Below, in pieces: positions 10,651-19,770 of a stretch of DNA of 64,000 nucleotides. Positions within the stretch are counted from its first letter, which is position 1. Each line of letters begins with the position of its first letter. This stretch comes from Pseudomonas sp. IAC-BECa141. Its GTDB lineage: Bacteria; Pseudomonadota; Gammaproteobacteria; Pseudomonadales; Pseudomonadaceae. Under the pieces are notes generated by a model, which saw nothing but the letters and a program-made list of their open reading frames with translations, had not been told where the DNA came from and made no database searches. A program made the translations under genes and the position numbers. Location: contig NZ_CP065410.1 in assembly GCF_020544405.1 (NCBI RefSeq), positions 868,001 to 932,000 of the forward strand. Reading direction: 5' to 3'.

Positions 10651-12101
10651 CGGTCTCCTTGTTTGGCCAGGTGTTCGCGAGCCATGTCATGCAGTGAGCG
10701 GGGAGCGGGTTTCGGAGCGCTGTGATTCTGCGTCCACGGCCCGACGTTGTTCGGCGCCAGCGCGCGCAGGCGTGTAGCGAAAAATGCAAACAGTCGATAC
10801 AAAGTCGGCGAGCTATTGAGCTTCGCCCAGGCGTTCCAGATGAAGCGTTCCTTGCGCGAATACTTGCTGCCCTGGCCGCGCATCACTTGATGAGGACTGT
10901 CGGGGGCTTTGACGTTCTCTTCGCGCAGGCGGCGCAGCAGTGCGGGGATAGGAATTTTTACCGGACATACTTCACCGCAGGCGCCGCACAGCGAAGACGC
11001 GCTTGGGTGATCCGGGACTTTCGCCAGACCGACCATGTGCGGGGTGATGATTTTGCCGATCGGGCCGGGGTAGACCTCGCCGTAGGTGTGGCCGCCAACG
11101 CGGGTGTAGACCGGGCAATGATTCATGCAGGCGCCGCAGCGGATGCAGTTCAACGTCTGGCGCAGTTCGCTGTCGGCGAAGGCTTGGCTGCGACCGTTGT
11201 CGAGCAGTACCAGATGCACTTCCTGCGGGCCGTCGAGTTCATGTTCCTTGCGCGGGCCGGAGATCATGTTGACGTAGGTGGTGATCGGAATGCCCAGCGC
11301 CGAGCGGGTCAGCAATGACAGCAGCGGCACCACGTCGCGCAGGTTTTCCACGACTTTTTCGATGCCGGTGACGGCGATGTGCACCGGCGGCACGGTGGTG
11401 GTCATGCGGCCGTTGCCTTCGTTTTCCACCAGCAGCAGAGTGCCGGTTTCGGCCACGGCGAAGTTGACGCCGGAGACGCCGATGTCCGCTTCGAAGAATT
11501 TCTGCCGCAGAACCCTGCGACCGATCTGTATGAGTTGGTCAACGTCCTTGGTGTATTCCACGCCAAGTTTGTCGTGGAACAAGGACGCGACCTGACCGGC
11601 ATTCTTGTGGATTGCCGGCATGATTATGTGTGAAGGCTTCTCGTGGTCGAGCTGGACGATGTACTCCCCCATGTCGGACTCCAGACATTCAATGTCCCGA
11701 GCCTCGAGGAAATGGTTCATCTCCATCTCTTCGCTGACCATCGATTTGCCCTTGATCACTTGCCGCGCCTCGTGAGCGCGGATGATCGAAAGGACGATGC
11801 CATTGGCCTCGTCCACCGTTTCCGCCCAGTGCACTGTCACACCGTTGCGGGTCAGGTTCTGTTCCAGTTGCTCGAGCAGGTCGGGCAACTTGGAGAGCGC
11901 GCGGGCACGGATCGCATTGCCCAGTTCACGCAGGTGTTCTCTTTCGTGGGCATCGCTGAAAGCCGCTGCCCGCTTGGTCATCAGTGAATCCATCGCGGTG
12001 CGGAAGTTGTTCCGCAACTGCGAATCGTCCAGGGCGTTATGTGCCCGGGTGCGGAAATCTTCTTCTACGGCAACCGTAGGAATAATCGTGGAAGTGCTCA
12101 T
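10647..12101 (-). CDS. lutB: Lactate utilization iron-sulfur protein B
   Basis: LutB is the Fe-S core of the L-lactate oxidising complex. The 484-residue protein has an N-terminal LUD region (VHWAETVDEANGIVL, ETGTLLLVENEGNGRM) and, around residues 310-375, two [4Fe-4S] binding motifs, CIRCGACMNHCP and CGACGEVCP. A C-terminal DUF3390-type tail follows (KAPDSPHQVMRGQGS). It overlaps lutA (ATGA at 12098-12101) and lutC. Length and motif order match B. subtilis LutB and E. coli YkgF. Confidence 0.95.
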   Translation of the reverse strand: MSTSTIIPTVAVEEDFRTRAHNALDDSQLRNNFRTAMDSLMTKRAAAFSDAHEREHLRELGNAIRARALSKLPDLLEQLEQNLTRNGVTVHWAETVDEANGIVLSIIRAHEARQVIKGKSMVSEEMEMNHFLEARDIECLESDMGEYIVQLDHEKPSHIIMPAIHKNAGQVASLFHDKLGVEYTKDVDQLIQIGRRVLRQKFFEADIGVSGVNFAVAETGTLLLVENEGNGRMTTTVPPVHIAVTGIEKVVENLRDVVPLLSLLTRSALGIPITTYVNMISGPRKEHELDGPQEVHLVLLDNGRSQAFADSELRQTLNCIRCGACMNHCPVYTRVGGHTYGEVYPGPIGKIITPHMVGLAKVPDHPSASSLCGACGEVCPVKIPIPALLRRLREENVKAPDSPHQVMRGQGSKYSRKERFIWNAWAKLNSSPTLYRLFAFFATRLRALAPNNVGPWTQNHSAPKPAPRSLHDMAREHLAKQGDR

Positions 12102-12922
12102 CGCGCACCTCCGCTTCGTTGCCAGAGGAAGCTCGCCAGGTGTTGCCCGCGCAGCGCTTCCTTCTGTTTTTCCAGCGAGCCGTTGATGTTCATCAGACAG
12201 CCGCAGTCGGCACTGAGTACCTGATGTGCGCCGGATTCCTTCAACGCCCGGGTCTTGTCAGCCACCATCGCGCCGGAAATGTCTGGCATACGGACGCTGA
12301 ATGTCCCACCGAAGCCACAGCATTCGCTTTCATGGTCGTGGTTGACCCGTTCCACGTTGCTCAACTGCGCCAACAACTCGCGGCCGTGCAGGTGGGTGTT
12401 CATTTCCCGCCGCGCCGAACACGAGGTGTGCAGCGCCACTTTGACCGGCTCGCCGCTGTCCTTGAGCTGCACCTTGCAGACGAACAGCAGGAACTCGGCC
12501 AATTCATAGGTGCGGGCCGCGAGGGCCTGAACCTGTTTCAGCGTTTGCGGCTCGTCCTTGAACAAGTCGGCGTAATGCTCGCGGATCATCCCGGCGCACG
12601 AACCCGATGGCACCACCACCGGAAAATCCCCGGCAAACAGCGCCAGTTGCGAGCGCGCCACCGTGCGTGCCTGCTCGGTGTAACCCGAGGTGTAGGCCGG
12701 TTGTCCGCAGCAGCTCTGCCCTTGCGGGTAGTCGACCCGGATGCCTTCGCGTTCCAGCAAGTGGATCGCGTCCATCCCGGCTTCCGGGTAGAACAGGTCG
12801 ACCACGCAGGTGCCGAACAGGTAGACCCGCGACGGTTTCTCGCTGGGGTATTGCCGGGGTTCGGGCAGTGGCGGTGCGACGCGAGTGGCGTTAGGCACAG
12901 CGTTATAAAAAAGCTCGCTCAT
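12098..12922 (-). CDS. lutA: Lactate utilization Fe-S oxidoreductase A
   Basis: LutA (YkgE-like) carries two cysteine-rich CCG domains, visible as SCCGQPAYTSGY and ECCGFGGTFSVRMPDISG. With LutB and LutC it oxidises L-lactate to pyruvate. The 274-residue start at 12922 (MSELFYNAVPNATRVAPP) is preferred over an in-frame ATG at 13036, because the upstream extension is not family-like. It is the first lut gene, 150 bp after lldP, and overlaps lutB by four bases. The protein has no signal peptide, so it is cytoplasmic. Confidence 0.93.
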   Translation of the reverse strand: MSELFYNAVPNATRVAPPLPEPRQYPSEKPSRVYLFGTCVVDLFYPEAGMDAIHLLEREGIRVDYPQGQSCCGQPAYTSGYTEQARTVARSQLALFAGDFPVVVPSGSCAGMIREHYADLFKDEPQTLKQVQALAARTYELAEFLLFVCKVQLKDSGEPVKVALHTSCSARREMNTHLHGRELLAQLSNVERVNHDHESECCGFGGTFSVRMPDISGAMVADKTRALKESGAHQVLSADCGCLMNINGSLEKQKEALRGQHLASFLWQRSGGAR

Positions 12923-13022
12923 CAGGCGTGTCTCCGGGTGGGCCCGGTTATCCGTCTGTTGAGGCTGCCGAATATAGAGCGCGTTGCTTTCAGCAGCCTT
13001 ACAGACCGGGTTGTGAATTGCT

Positions 13023-13047
13023 GACGCCGGAATCACGAACCGGCGTC
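13023..13047 (-). terminator. Hairpin between lldP and lutA
   Basis: The stem GACGCCGG / CCGGCGTC, with a nine-base loop, lies just after the lldP stop. It lacks a strong T tract on the minus strand, so it may only lower read-through or protect the lldP mRNA end; the lut genes may rely on the same promoter. Confidence 0.5.
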
Positions 13048-13072
13048 GGTTATTTCCATGTCGCTTGTAGTC

Positions 13073-14767
13073 TTAATGCACCAGCATGCCGGTGAACCAG
13101 TAGGCCTGAGCCAGGGTGATCAGGCCGACGATCGTGGCAAAGAATAGGCTGTGCTTGAGGGTGAAGCGGAACAGATCGGATTCCTTGCCCACCAGACCGG
13201 TCGCTGCGCAAGCCACGGCGATCGATTGTGGCGAAATCATCTTGCCGGTCACGCCGCCGCTGGTATTGGCCGCTACCAGCAAGGTGTCGTTGACGCCGAT
13301 CTGGTGTGCGGTGGTCGCTTGCAGCGAACTGAACAGGGCGTTGGACGAGGTATCGGAACCGGTCAGGAACACGCCCAGCCAGCCGAGGAACGGCGAGAAG
13401 AACGGGAATGCCGCGCCGGTTGCCGCCAGCACCAGAGCCATGGTCGAAGACATGCCGGAATAGTTGGTAACGAAGGCAAACGCCAGCACCATGCCGATGG
13501 ACAGGATCGGCCAGCGCAGTTCGTAGAAGGTCTCTTTCAAAGTGGTCAGACCAGTTTTGATATTGATCTTCAGCACCAGCATCGAGATCAGTGCGGAGAA
13601 GAAAATCGCTGTACCGGTCGCGGAAATCGGGTCGAGTTTGAACACGGCCGGAATCGCCGTCGGGGCGGCAACGATCGGTGCGGTTTTGATCACCAGTTGA
13701 TCAAGGTGCGGGATCGCGAAGTTGAACACCCAGGCGTACATCGAACCGCCGGCGGCGAACATGGCCTTGAAAGGCTTGAGGGTCCAGATGGTCACCAGCA
13801 CGGTGAGGATCAGGAACGGCGACCACGCCTTGAAAATTTCCCCGAGGCTGTAAGGCGAAGCGACGGTGGTGCGCTTCTGGCCGAAACCGCCGGCGCTGGC
13901 GGTTACCACCGAAGCAGAAACGGCACCGGCAATGTGCTGGCCGGCGGCACGTTTTGGCTGCCAGACCTTGAGGAACAGGGTCAGCGAAATCAGGCTGGCC
14001 AGGGCTGACGTGATGTCCGGCAGTTCCGGGCCGATGAAGTTCGAGGTGAAGTACTGGGTGACGGCAAAGCTCAAGCCTGCAACCAGCGCCGCCGGCCAGG
14101 TTTCACGCACACCGCGCAGGCCATCCATCATGAACACCAGCCAGAACGGCACGAACAACGACAGCAGTGGCAACTGGCGGCCGGTCATTGCGCCGATCTT
14201 GAACGCGTCGATACCGGTGACTTGCCCGGCCACGATGATCGGAATCCCCAATGCGCCGAACGCAACCGGTGCGGTGTTGGCAATCAGGCACAGGCCGGCG
14301 GCGTACAGCGGATTGAAGCCGAGTCCCACCAGCAGCGCAGCGGTAATCGCCACTGGCGCACCGAAACCGGCGGCACCTTCCAGGAATGCTCCGAAGCAGA
14401 AACCGATCAGCAGCACCTGCAGACGCTGGTCGTCAGTGATCGACAGTACCGAGCTGCGGATGACCTCGAACTGACCGCTCTTGACCGTGAGTTTGTACAG
14501 AAACACCGCCGCCACAATGATCCAGGCAATCGGCCACAAACCATAAGCGAAGCCGTAACCGGCGGCGGCGAACGCCATGTCGACCGGCATCTGGAACGCG
14601 AAGATCGCCACGGCGATGGCCAGTGCGAGCGTGATGCTGCCGGCCACATGACCTTTGAGGCGGAACACCGCCAGGGCGAGGAAGAAGAAAACGATGGGGA
14701 TGACGGCCGCGAGTGCGGACACGCCGAGACTGCCGAGCGGGCTGTAGAGCTGTTGCCAGGTTTGCAT
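13073..14767 (-). CDS. lldP: L-lactate permease
   Basis: This 564-residue, highly hydrophobic protein of the lactate permease (LctP) family should have 12-14 membrane helices. Family sequences include [22 protein letters not shown] and the C-terminal [14 protein letters not shown] and [19 protein letters not shown]. It imports L- and D-lactate (and glycolate in relatives) with protons. It is the first gene of the lactate operon and is divergent from lldR; the operator palindrome at 14819-14835 lies 52 bp upstream of its start, where the regulator should repress it until lactate binds. Confidence 0.96.
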   Translation of the reverse strand: MQTWQQLYSPLGSLGVSALAAVIPIVFFFLALAVFRLKGHVAGSITLALAIAVAIFAFQMPVDMAFAAAGYGFAYGLWPIAWIIVAAVFLYKLTVKSGQFEVIRSSVLSITDDQRLQVLLIGFCFGAFLEGAAGFGAPVAITAALLVGLGFNPLYAAGLCLIANTAPVAFGALGIPIIVAGQVTGIDAFKIGAMTGRQLPLLSLFVPFWLVFMMDGLRGVRETWPAALVAGLSFAVTQYFTSNFIGPELPDITSALASLISLTLFLKVWQPKRAAGQHIAGAVSASVVTASAGGFGQKRTTVASPYSLGEIFKAWSPFLILTVLVTIWTLKPFKAMFAAGGSMYAWVFNFAIPHLDQLVIKTAPIVAAPTAIPAVFKLDPISATGTAIFFSALISMLVLKINIKTGLTTLKETFYELRWPILSIGMVLAFAFVTNYSGMSSTMALVLAATGAAFPFFSPFLGWLGVFLTGSDTSSNALFSSLQATTAHQIGVNDTLLVAANTSGGVTGKMISPQSIAVACAATGLVGKESDLFRFTLKHSLFFATIVGLITLAQAYWFTGMLVH

Positions 14768-14818
14768 ATGGGGTGGCCCCTAATTGTTGTTGGTCAGGCA
14801 CTGTCAGCGTACTTGGGT

Positions 14819-14835
14819 AATTGGTAAGACCAATT
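14819..14835. promoter_or_regulatory. LldR operator palindrome
   Basis: AATTGGTAAGACCAATT is a perfect 17-bp inverted repeat with the TGGTnnnACCA core known for FadR/FCD-subfamily GntR regulators such as LldR and PdhR. It lies between the divergent lldP and lldR genes, so binding by the neighbouring LldR is the natural inference. Confidence 0.85.
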
Positions 14836-15029
14836 TACAAGTGCTGTCGGCTAGGGTAAAAGCCTTGATATCGGTGTGTCAATTTGCCGCCCTAAAACTT
14901 TTGTCGAACAACCGGACGGCAAGTCGGAGTGCACCGGTTGAATTGGCGTCATCTGGCAGGTGTCGGCGCAGCGTCGATAGGCCAGAATAGAGAGCCCGGC
15001 GAGCGGTCGGGATGGTGGAGAGTTGAGTG

Positions 15030-15797
15030 ATGGGGTTTGATCAGATACGTCAGCGCCGTTTGTCTGACGACATTGTCGAGCGACTGGAAGGGATGATTCT
15101 CGAGGGCACGCTGAAGTCCGGCGAACGTCTGCCGGCCGAGCGGACTTTGGCGGAACAGTTCGGCGTTTCCCGGCCCTCGTTGCGCGAGGCGATTCAGAAA
15201 CTGGCGGCCAAGGGTTTGCTGGTGAGCAAGCAGGGCGGCGGCAACTATGTTGTGGAAAGTCTCGGTTCAACCTTCAGTGATCCGCTGCTGCAATTGCTGG
15301 AAAGCAATCCCGAGGCGCAGCGCGATCTGCTGGAATTTCGCCACACTCTGGAGGCATCGTGCGCCTATTACGCGGCATTGCGCGCCACGGATGTGGATCG
15401 TGAGCGGTTGACGACTGCGTTCGAAGAATTACAGGACTGCTATTCGCGGCATGACGAAGTGAGCCGGGCGGAAGAGGGCGCGGCGGATGCGAAATTCCAT
15501 CTTGCGATTGCCGAGGCCAGTCACAACGCGGTGTTGCTGCACACCATTCGTGGGCTGTTCGACCTGCTCAAGCGCAACGTGGTGACCAACATCGGTGGCA
15601 TGTACAAACAGCGTGCGGAAACTCGCGACATGCTGATCACACAGCATCGGGAATTGTATCTGGCGATTATCGAGGGGCGCGCGGAACAGGCGCGTGAGGT
15701 ATCCAGCCGACACATTCTTTATGTGCAGGAAGTGCTGGAAGAGGTGCGACAGGAAGTACAGCGCATGGCTCGCGCCGAACGACGCAAGGGAATGTAG
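15030..15797 (+). CDS. lldR: GntR/FCD-family lactate-responsive regulator
   Basis: The 255-residue protein has an N-terminal winged helix of GntR type (GERLPAERTLAEQFGVSRPSLREAI) and a C-terminal FCD ligand domain (EFRHTLEASCAYYAA, FHLAIAEASHN, HRELYLAIIEGRAEQA) whose His and Asp residues usually bind a metal near the effector. Divergent placement to lldP and the palindrome at 14819 point to LldR, the lactate-released repressor. GTG at 15027 and ATG at 15030 are both usable, with GGAG at 15016-15019; ATG was chosen. Confidence 0.9.
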   Translation: MGFDQIRQRRLSDDIVERLEGMILEGTLKSGERLPAERTLAEQFGVSRPSLREAIQKLAAKGLLVSKQGGGNYVVESLGSTFSDPLLQLLESNPEAQRDLLEFRHTLEASCAYYAALRATDVDRERLTTAFEELQDCYSRHDEVSRAEEGAADAKFHLAIAEASHNAVLLHTIRGLFDLLKRNVVTNIGGMYKQRAETRDMLITQHRELYLAIIEGRAEQAREVSSRHILYVQEVLEEVRQEVQRMARAERRKGM

Positions 15798-15800
15798 GCA

Positions 15801-15833
15801 TGACCGTTCTCGCGGCGGGCGCGGGAACGGTCA
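15801..15833 (+). terminator. Hairpin after lldR
   Basis: The stem TGACCGTTC / GAACGGTCA encloses further pairing GC-rich sequence between the convergent lldR and smpB stops. There is little T tract, so termination strength is uncertain. Confidence 0.55.
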
Positions 15834-15847
15834 TTCAGGCAGAGGAA

Positions 15848-16330
15848 TCAGTCTTCCTTGCCCTTGTTGCGCACCGCACGCTGCAACTCGCGACCAGCAT
15901 CGCGTTCGCGTTCGGTATCACGCTTGTCGTATTCCTTCTTGCCCTTGCCCAGTGCGATCTCGCACTTGACCATGTGCTTGCTCCAGTACCAGGACAGGCA
16001 CACGCAGGCGTAACCCTTTTGCTGCACGGCGGCGGCGAGCTTGTCCAGCTCACGACGGTTGAGCAGCAACTTGCGGGTACGCACCGGGTCGGCAATGACG
16101 TGGGTGCTGGCGGTCATCAGAGGCGTGATGTGGCTGCCGAGCAACCAGGCTTCGCCATCCTTGAGCAACACGTAACTGTCGACCAGTTGCAGTTTGCTTG
16201 CCCGCAGACTTTTTACTTCCCAGCCGGCCAGGACCAGACCAGCCTCGAACTTGTGCTCGATGAAGTAATCGTGTCGCGCCTTTTTGTTTTGCGCGATGGT
16301 CCCTGTTGGGTGTTTCTTCTGTTTAGCCAT
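15848..16330 (-). CDS. smpB: SsrA-binding protein SmpB
   Basis: SmpB binds the tRNA-like part of tmRNA and brings it to stalled ribosomes. The 160-residue protein has the family pattern: [21 protein letters not shown] near the N-terminus, [14 protein letters not shown] and the basic C-terminal tail [16 protein letters not shown] that enters the empty mRNA channel. It is on the same strand as ssrA, about 9 kb away, with the lactate genes between them. The gene ends 50 bp from the convergent lldR stop. Confidence 0.97.
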   Translation of the reverse strand: MAKQKKHPTGTIAQNKKARHDYFIEHKFEAGLVLAGWEVKSLRASKLQLVDSYVLLKDGEAWLLGSHITPLMTASTHVIADPVRTRKLLLNRRELDKLAAAVQQKGYACVCLSWYWSKHMVKCEIALGKGKKEYDKRDTERERDAGRELQRAVRNKGKED

Positions 16331-16449
16331 AGGGGCGGCATTATATGGAGATAAACGGCTGTCGGCTACGGTGATGCTGCGTGCTTGAGCAGGTTGTGTG
16401 AATCCCGGACAATGCGGCCTCTTTTTCTAACGCTTGGGCGTGATAAACG

Positions 16450-17853
16450 ATGTCGACAGACAAGGTTTCTGTCCACGGCAGTTGGGCTAGCCGCTGGGTT
16501 TTCATTTTCGCCGCGACCGGCTCGGCCGTGGGACTGGGCAGCATCTGGAAGTTCCCCTACATGGTCGGGGTCTACGGTGGCGGCGCCTTCGTGCTGATGT
16601 TTCTGGCGTGCATCGCGCTGATCGGCATCCCGGTCATGCTCGCCGAGACCTTGATCGGCCGACGTGCCCGGCAGAGTCCGGCGAATGCCCTGAAGGCGCT
16701 GGCGCTGGAAGCCGGTCACTCGGGCAAATGGTCGTGGGGCGCATTCGCCGGGATGATCACGGCGTTGCTGATCCTGTCTTTCTACAGTGTGGTCGGCGGC
16801 TGGTCGCTGGATTACATCATTGATATGGGACGCGGCGACTTTCAGGGCGCGACGGCCGATCACGTCGGGGCGTACTTCGGTAATGTCATCGCCGATCCGT
16901 GGCGCCTGACTCTCTGGCACACGGCTTTCATGCTGCTTTCGGCCGTGGTCATCGCCAAGGGCGTGGTCGCAGGGCTTGAGCGCAGCCTGCGGATCATGAT
17001 GCCGCTGCTGTTCGTGATGGTGCTGGTGCTGCTGGGTTACAGCATGACCACCGGGCATTTCATGGAGGGCGTGCATTTCATGTTCGACTTCCACCCGGAG
17101 AAAGTCCTCGACGGTTTGCTGCCGGCCATGGGGCACGCGTTTTTCTCGCTGAGTGTGGGCGTGGGCTCGATCATGATCTACGGCGCCTACATGACCAAGG
17201 AAGCCTCGCTGTCCGGCACGGTCGTGGGTGTGGCGCTGCTCGATACTTTTGTTTCGCTGGTGGCCGGCCTGGCCTTGTTTCCGATTGTGTTCGCCGGTGG
17301 TTTGAACCCGAGCGAAGGCCCGGGGCTGATGTTCGTCAGCCTGCCATTTGCTTTCGGTAACGTGCTTTTCGGCCAGTTGATGGGCGTGGTGTTCTTCGTT
17401 CTGGTGGCCATTGCGGCCTGGAGCTCGGCGATTTCCCTGCTGGAGCCAATGGTCGCCTATCTGGTCGAGCGGACTAAAATCAGTCGTGCCTGGGTGACGT
17501 TCTGGTTGGCATTCATTTGCTGGTTCGTCGGCCTGGGTACGGTGTTTTCCTTCAATATCTGGAAGGAAGCCAAATTTTTCGTGAACGATGGCGGGGTGTT
17601 CCATCTCTACCAATGGGGTGCGGCCGGTGGTCTGGACTTCTTTGGGGTGATCGACTTCTTCACCTCGCGGATCATGTTGCCGCTCGGCGGGCTGTGCTTC
17701 GTGCTGTTTGCCGGTTGGGTGATGGGGCGTGAAGCGGTGCGTGACGAGTTGTCGATTCGCAGCCCGGTGCTGTTCGCTCTGTCTCTGTTCTTGATGCGCT
17801 ATGTGGCGCCCATCGGCATTCTTGTAGTGTTTGCCACCCAGCTCTGGAAGTGA
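16450..17853 (+). CDS. Sodium-dependent transporter of the NSS (SNF/SLC6) family
   Basis: This 467-residue membrane protein starts with the NSS signature WASRWVFIFAATGSAVGLG followed by IWKFPYMVGVYGGGAF. These form the first membrane helix with its unwound substrate and sodium site. About 11-12 helices are expected, fewer than in eukaryotic SLC6 proteins but normal for bacterial members (LeuT, TnaT). The substrate is probably an amino acid or an indole-like amine; it cannot be read from sequence. Single gene, 8 bp before ratA, so ratA and rnfH may be co-transcribed with it. Confidence 0.9.
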   Translation: MSTDKVSVHGSWASRWVFIFAATGSAVGLGSIWKFPYMVGVYGGGAFVLMFLACIALIGIPVMLAETLIGRRARQSPANALKALALEAGHSGKWSWGAFAGMITALLILSFYSVVGGWSLDYIIDMGRGDFQGATADHVGAYFGNVIADPWRLTLWHTAFMLLSAVVIAKGVVAGLERSLRIMMPLLFVMVLVLLGYSMTTGHFMEGVHFMFDFHPEKVLDGLLPAMGHAFFSLSVGVGSIMIYGAYMTKEASLSGTVVGVALLDTFVSLVAGLALFPIVFAGGLNPSEGPGLMFVSLPFAFGNVLFGQLMGVVFFVLVAIAAWSSAISLLEPMVAYLVERTKISRAWVTFWLAFICWFVGLGTVFSFNIWKEAKFFVNDGGVFHLYQWGAAGGLDFFGVIDFFTSRIMLPLGGLCFVLFAGWVMGREAVRDELSIRSPVLFALSLFLMRYVAPIGILVVFATQLWK

Positions 17854-17860
17854 CGCTTAC

Positions 17861-18295
17861 ATGACGACACATATTCAACGATCGGCACTGCTGCCTTACC
17901 CGGCGCAATTTCTCTACGACCTGGTCAATGACGTGGCGCGTTACCCCGAGTTTTTGCCGTGGTGCTCGTCTGCTGAGGTTCTGGAAAGCTCGCCTGAGCA
18001 TATGCGCGCCAGTGTCGGCGTGGCCAAGGGTGGTCTCAGTCAGCATTTCGTGACGCGCAATACGCTGGTGCCGGGGCAGTCGATTGAGATGAACCTGGAG
18101 GAGGGGCCGTTCAATCAGCTGCATGGCGTCTGGGTGTTCAAGGCGCTGAACGAGAAGGCCTGCAAGATCAGTCTGGATCTGTCCTTCGACTATGCCGGCC
18201 CGTTGGTCCGGGCGACGCTCGGTCCGTTGTTCAATCAGGCGGCCAATACATTGGTGGATGCGTTTTGCCAGCGCGCCAAGCAGATGCATGGTTGA
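17861..18295 (+). CDS. ratA: RatA / COQ10-like START-domain protein
   Basis: This 144-residue single-domain protein of the polyketide cyclase / START fold (YPAQFLYDLVNDVARYPEFLPWC, GPFNQLHGVWVFKAL) is homologous to E. coli RatA and mitochondrial Coq10. Coq10 homologues bind ubiquinone; E. coli RatA was described as a toxin blocking 70S assembly. Which role applies here is not visible. Start 17861 is used because the sequence matches the family from MTTHIQRSALL. It overlaps rnfH by 8 bp, the usual ratA-rnfH pair near smpB. Confidence 0.9.
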   Translation: MTTHIQRSALLPYPAQFLYDLVNDVARYPEFLPWCSSAEVLESSPEHMRASVGVAKGGLSQHFVTRNTLVPGQSIEMNLEEGPFNQLHGVWVFKALNEKACKISLDLSFDYAGPLVRATLGPLFNQAANTLVDAFCQRAKQMHG

Positions 18296-18602
18296 GCCGG
18301 TGATCGAAATCGAAGTGGTGTATGCCGCCGTTGATCGTCAGGTTTTGCGGGTGGTCAGCGTCGTCGAAGGTGCGACGGTGCGGGCGGCCCTGATGGCTTC
18401 CGGGATTGATGCTGAATTTCCGGAGCTGGATCTGCAGAGCTGCCCCTTGGGGATCTTCGGCAAAGTGATCGCTGATCCGGATACTCGACAGGTTCAGGAG
18501 GGCGATCGCATCGAGATCTATCGACCGCTGTTGGCTGATCCGAAAGAAGTGCGCCGTCTGCGTGCCGCGAAAGCCGCCGAGGCCAAGGCGCGAAATCAGT
18601 AG
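18288..18602 (+). CDS. rnfH: RnfH family ubiquitin-like protein
   Basis: The 104-residue protein of the RnfH (UPF0125) family has a beta-grasp, ubiquitin-like fold: IEIEVVYAAVDRQVL at the start, LQSCPLGIFGKVI in the middle and the conserved GDRIEIYRPLLADPKEVRR near the end. Its function is poorly defined; it is almost always paired with ratA, as here. The ATG at 18288 lies inside the last codons of ratA, which implies translational coupling. A strong terminator follows. Confidence 0.93.
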   Translation: MVEPVIEIEVVYAAVDRQVLRVVSVVEGATVRAALMASGIDAEFPELDLQSCPLGIFGKVIADPDTRQVQEGDRIEIYRPLLADPKEVRRLRAAKAAEAKARNQ

Positions 18603-18620
18603 GCTGGCCAAACGGCAGGC

Positions 18621-18655
18621 AATAAAAAAACCCGGAATTTCCGGGTTTTTTTATT
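18621..18655. terminator. Bidirectional terminator between rnfH and bamE
   Basis: AATAAAAAAACCCGGAA pairs with TTCCGGGTTTTTTTATT. The stem is near-perfect and has A/T tracts on both sides, so it serves both convergent genes. Confidence 0.92.
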
Positions 18656-18665
18656 GCGTCGCAAA

Positions 18666-19193
18666 TTATTGCGGCGAGGTATCCAGCGGTTCTGGCGTTG
18701 GAACCGGAACGGTTTCCACACCATCGACGTCCTTCTGGATCTGATCCAGCAGGGAGCCTGGCTTGGCTGGTTTTTCCGGTTTTGGCTGCTCGACGTTCTC
18801 GGCAGGAGCGGTCACGCTGGTTCCACTGTCCTTGCCGAGAATGGCTTCGTCACGGCTGACGCCTGGCATGAAGTCACCGGACAGGGCGGCAAGGCGGTCA
18901 TTCGAGTCGAAAATGACACTCACGCGTTCCTGCTGGCGTTCACCGCCACCCGGTTGCAGGCTGTACAGATAATCCCAGCGGTTGGCATGGAACGTGTCGG
19001 CAAGCAGAGGGTTGCCCATGATAAACCGTACTTGCGGCCGGGTCATTCCCGGGCGTAACTGGTCTATCATGTCCTGCGTGACGACATTGCCCTGCTGGAT
19101 GTCGATTTTGTAAACCCCGGGGAATGAACAACCGGCGAGTGCGAGCAGTCCCACAAAGGTGAAACTGGTTAGCAAGAGCTTGGTGTTTTGCAT
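18666..19193 (-). CDS. bamE: Outer-membrane protein assembly lipoprotein BamE
   Basis: BamE (SmpA/OmlA) is a small lipoprotein of the BAM complex that inserts beta-barrel proteins into the outer membrane. The signal peptide ends in the lipobox LAGC with lipidated C22. The SmpA/OmlA core follows ([34 protein letters not shown]). The 175-residue protein is longer than E. coli BamE (113), owing to a Pro- and Glu-rich C-terminal tail common in Pseudomonas. It is divergent from fur across 97 bp, the known omlA-fur arrangement. Confidence 0.95.
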   Translation of the reverse strand: MQNTKLLLTSFTFVGLLALAGCSFPGVYKIDIQQGNVVTQDMIDQLRPGMTRPQVRFIMGNPLLADTFHANRWDYLYSLQPGGGERQQERVSVIFDSNDRLAALSGDFMPGVSRDEAILGKDSGTSVTAPAENVEQPKPEKPAKPGSLLDQIQKDVDGVETVPVPTPEPLDTSPQ

Positions 19194-19290
19194 CGGTGGG
19201 CGACTTCCACTATCTTGGCTGGGACAACGTAAACGCCGATCATACCCGCATTAAGAGAAGCTGCGAAGCAGCATCGCGAGAAAGCTGACC

Positions 19291-19695
19291 ATGGTTGAAA
19301 ATAGCGAACTACGCAAAGCCGGCCTCAAAGTGACCCTGCCACGGGTCAAGATCCTGCAAATGCTCGACTCTACCGAGCAGCGTCACATGAGTGCCGAGGA
19401 CGTCTACAAGGCGTTGATGGAAGCTGGCGAGGACGTCGGTCTGGCCACGGTTTACCGTGTACTGACCCAGTTCGAAGCGGCTGGCCTCGTGGTCCGTCAC
19501 AACTTCGACGGCGGTCACGCGGTATTCGAATTGGCCGACAGTGGCCACCACGACCATATGGTCAACGTGGACTCCGGCGAGGTTGTCGAATTCGTCAGCC
19601 CGGAAATCGAGAAGCTTCAGAAGGCAATCGCCGAGGAGCATGGTTTTGATCTGGTGGATCACAACCTGGTGCTGTACGTACGCAAGAAAAAGTAA
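19291..19695 (+). CDS. fur: Ferric uptake regulator Fur
   Basis: The 134-residue metalloregulator represses iron-uptake genes when Fe(II) is bound. The winged helix (LPRVKILQMLDS, GLATVYRVLTQFEAAGLV) is followed by the metal-binding HHDH at 86-89 and the dimerisation region. The C-terminal CxxC pairs of E. coli Fur are absent, as in other Pseudomonas Fur proteins. It is divergent from bamE. Confidence 0.97.
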   Translation: MVENSELRKAGLKVTLPRVKILQMLDSTEQRHMSAEDVYKALMEAGEDVGLATVYRVLTQFEAAGLVVRHNFDGGHAVFELADSGHHDHMVNVDSGEVVEFVSPEIEKLQKAIAEEHGFDLVDHNLVLYVRKKK

Positions 19696-19730
19696 GCATG
19701 TCGCGCGAATTTCAGGTTCGCGAAACGAAC

Positions 19731-19754
19731 GAAGGCGACCCGAGGGTCGCCTTC
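19731..19754. terminator. Terminator between fur and recN
   Basis: GAAGGCGACC-CGAG-GGTCGCCTTC is a perfect 10-bp stem between convergent genes, followed by GTGCTTTCT on the plus strand. Confidence 0.8.
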
Positions 19755-19770
19755 GTGCTTTCTGCGGTGC

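Noticed and set aside
16366..17613. 415-codon open frame opposite the NSS transporter
   Set aside because: The translation is His/Gln/Arg-rich with no hydrophobic core or motif; the membrane protein on the plus strand explains the region.
17861..18602. ratA-rnfH as a toxin-antitoxin system
   Set aside because: The pair has been called a toxin-antitoxin module by some, but RnfH is not an established antitoxin, and RatA belongs to the COQ10/START family; kept as conserved core genes.
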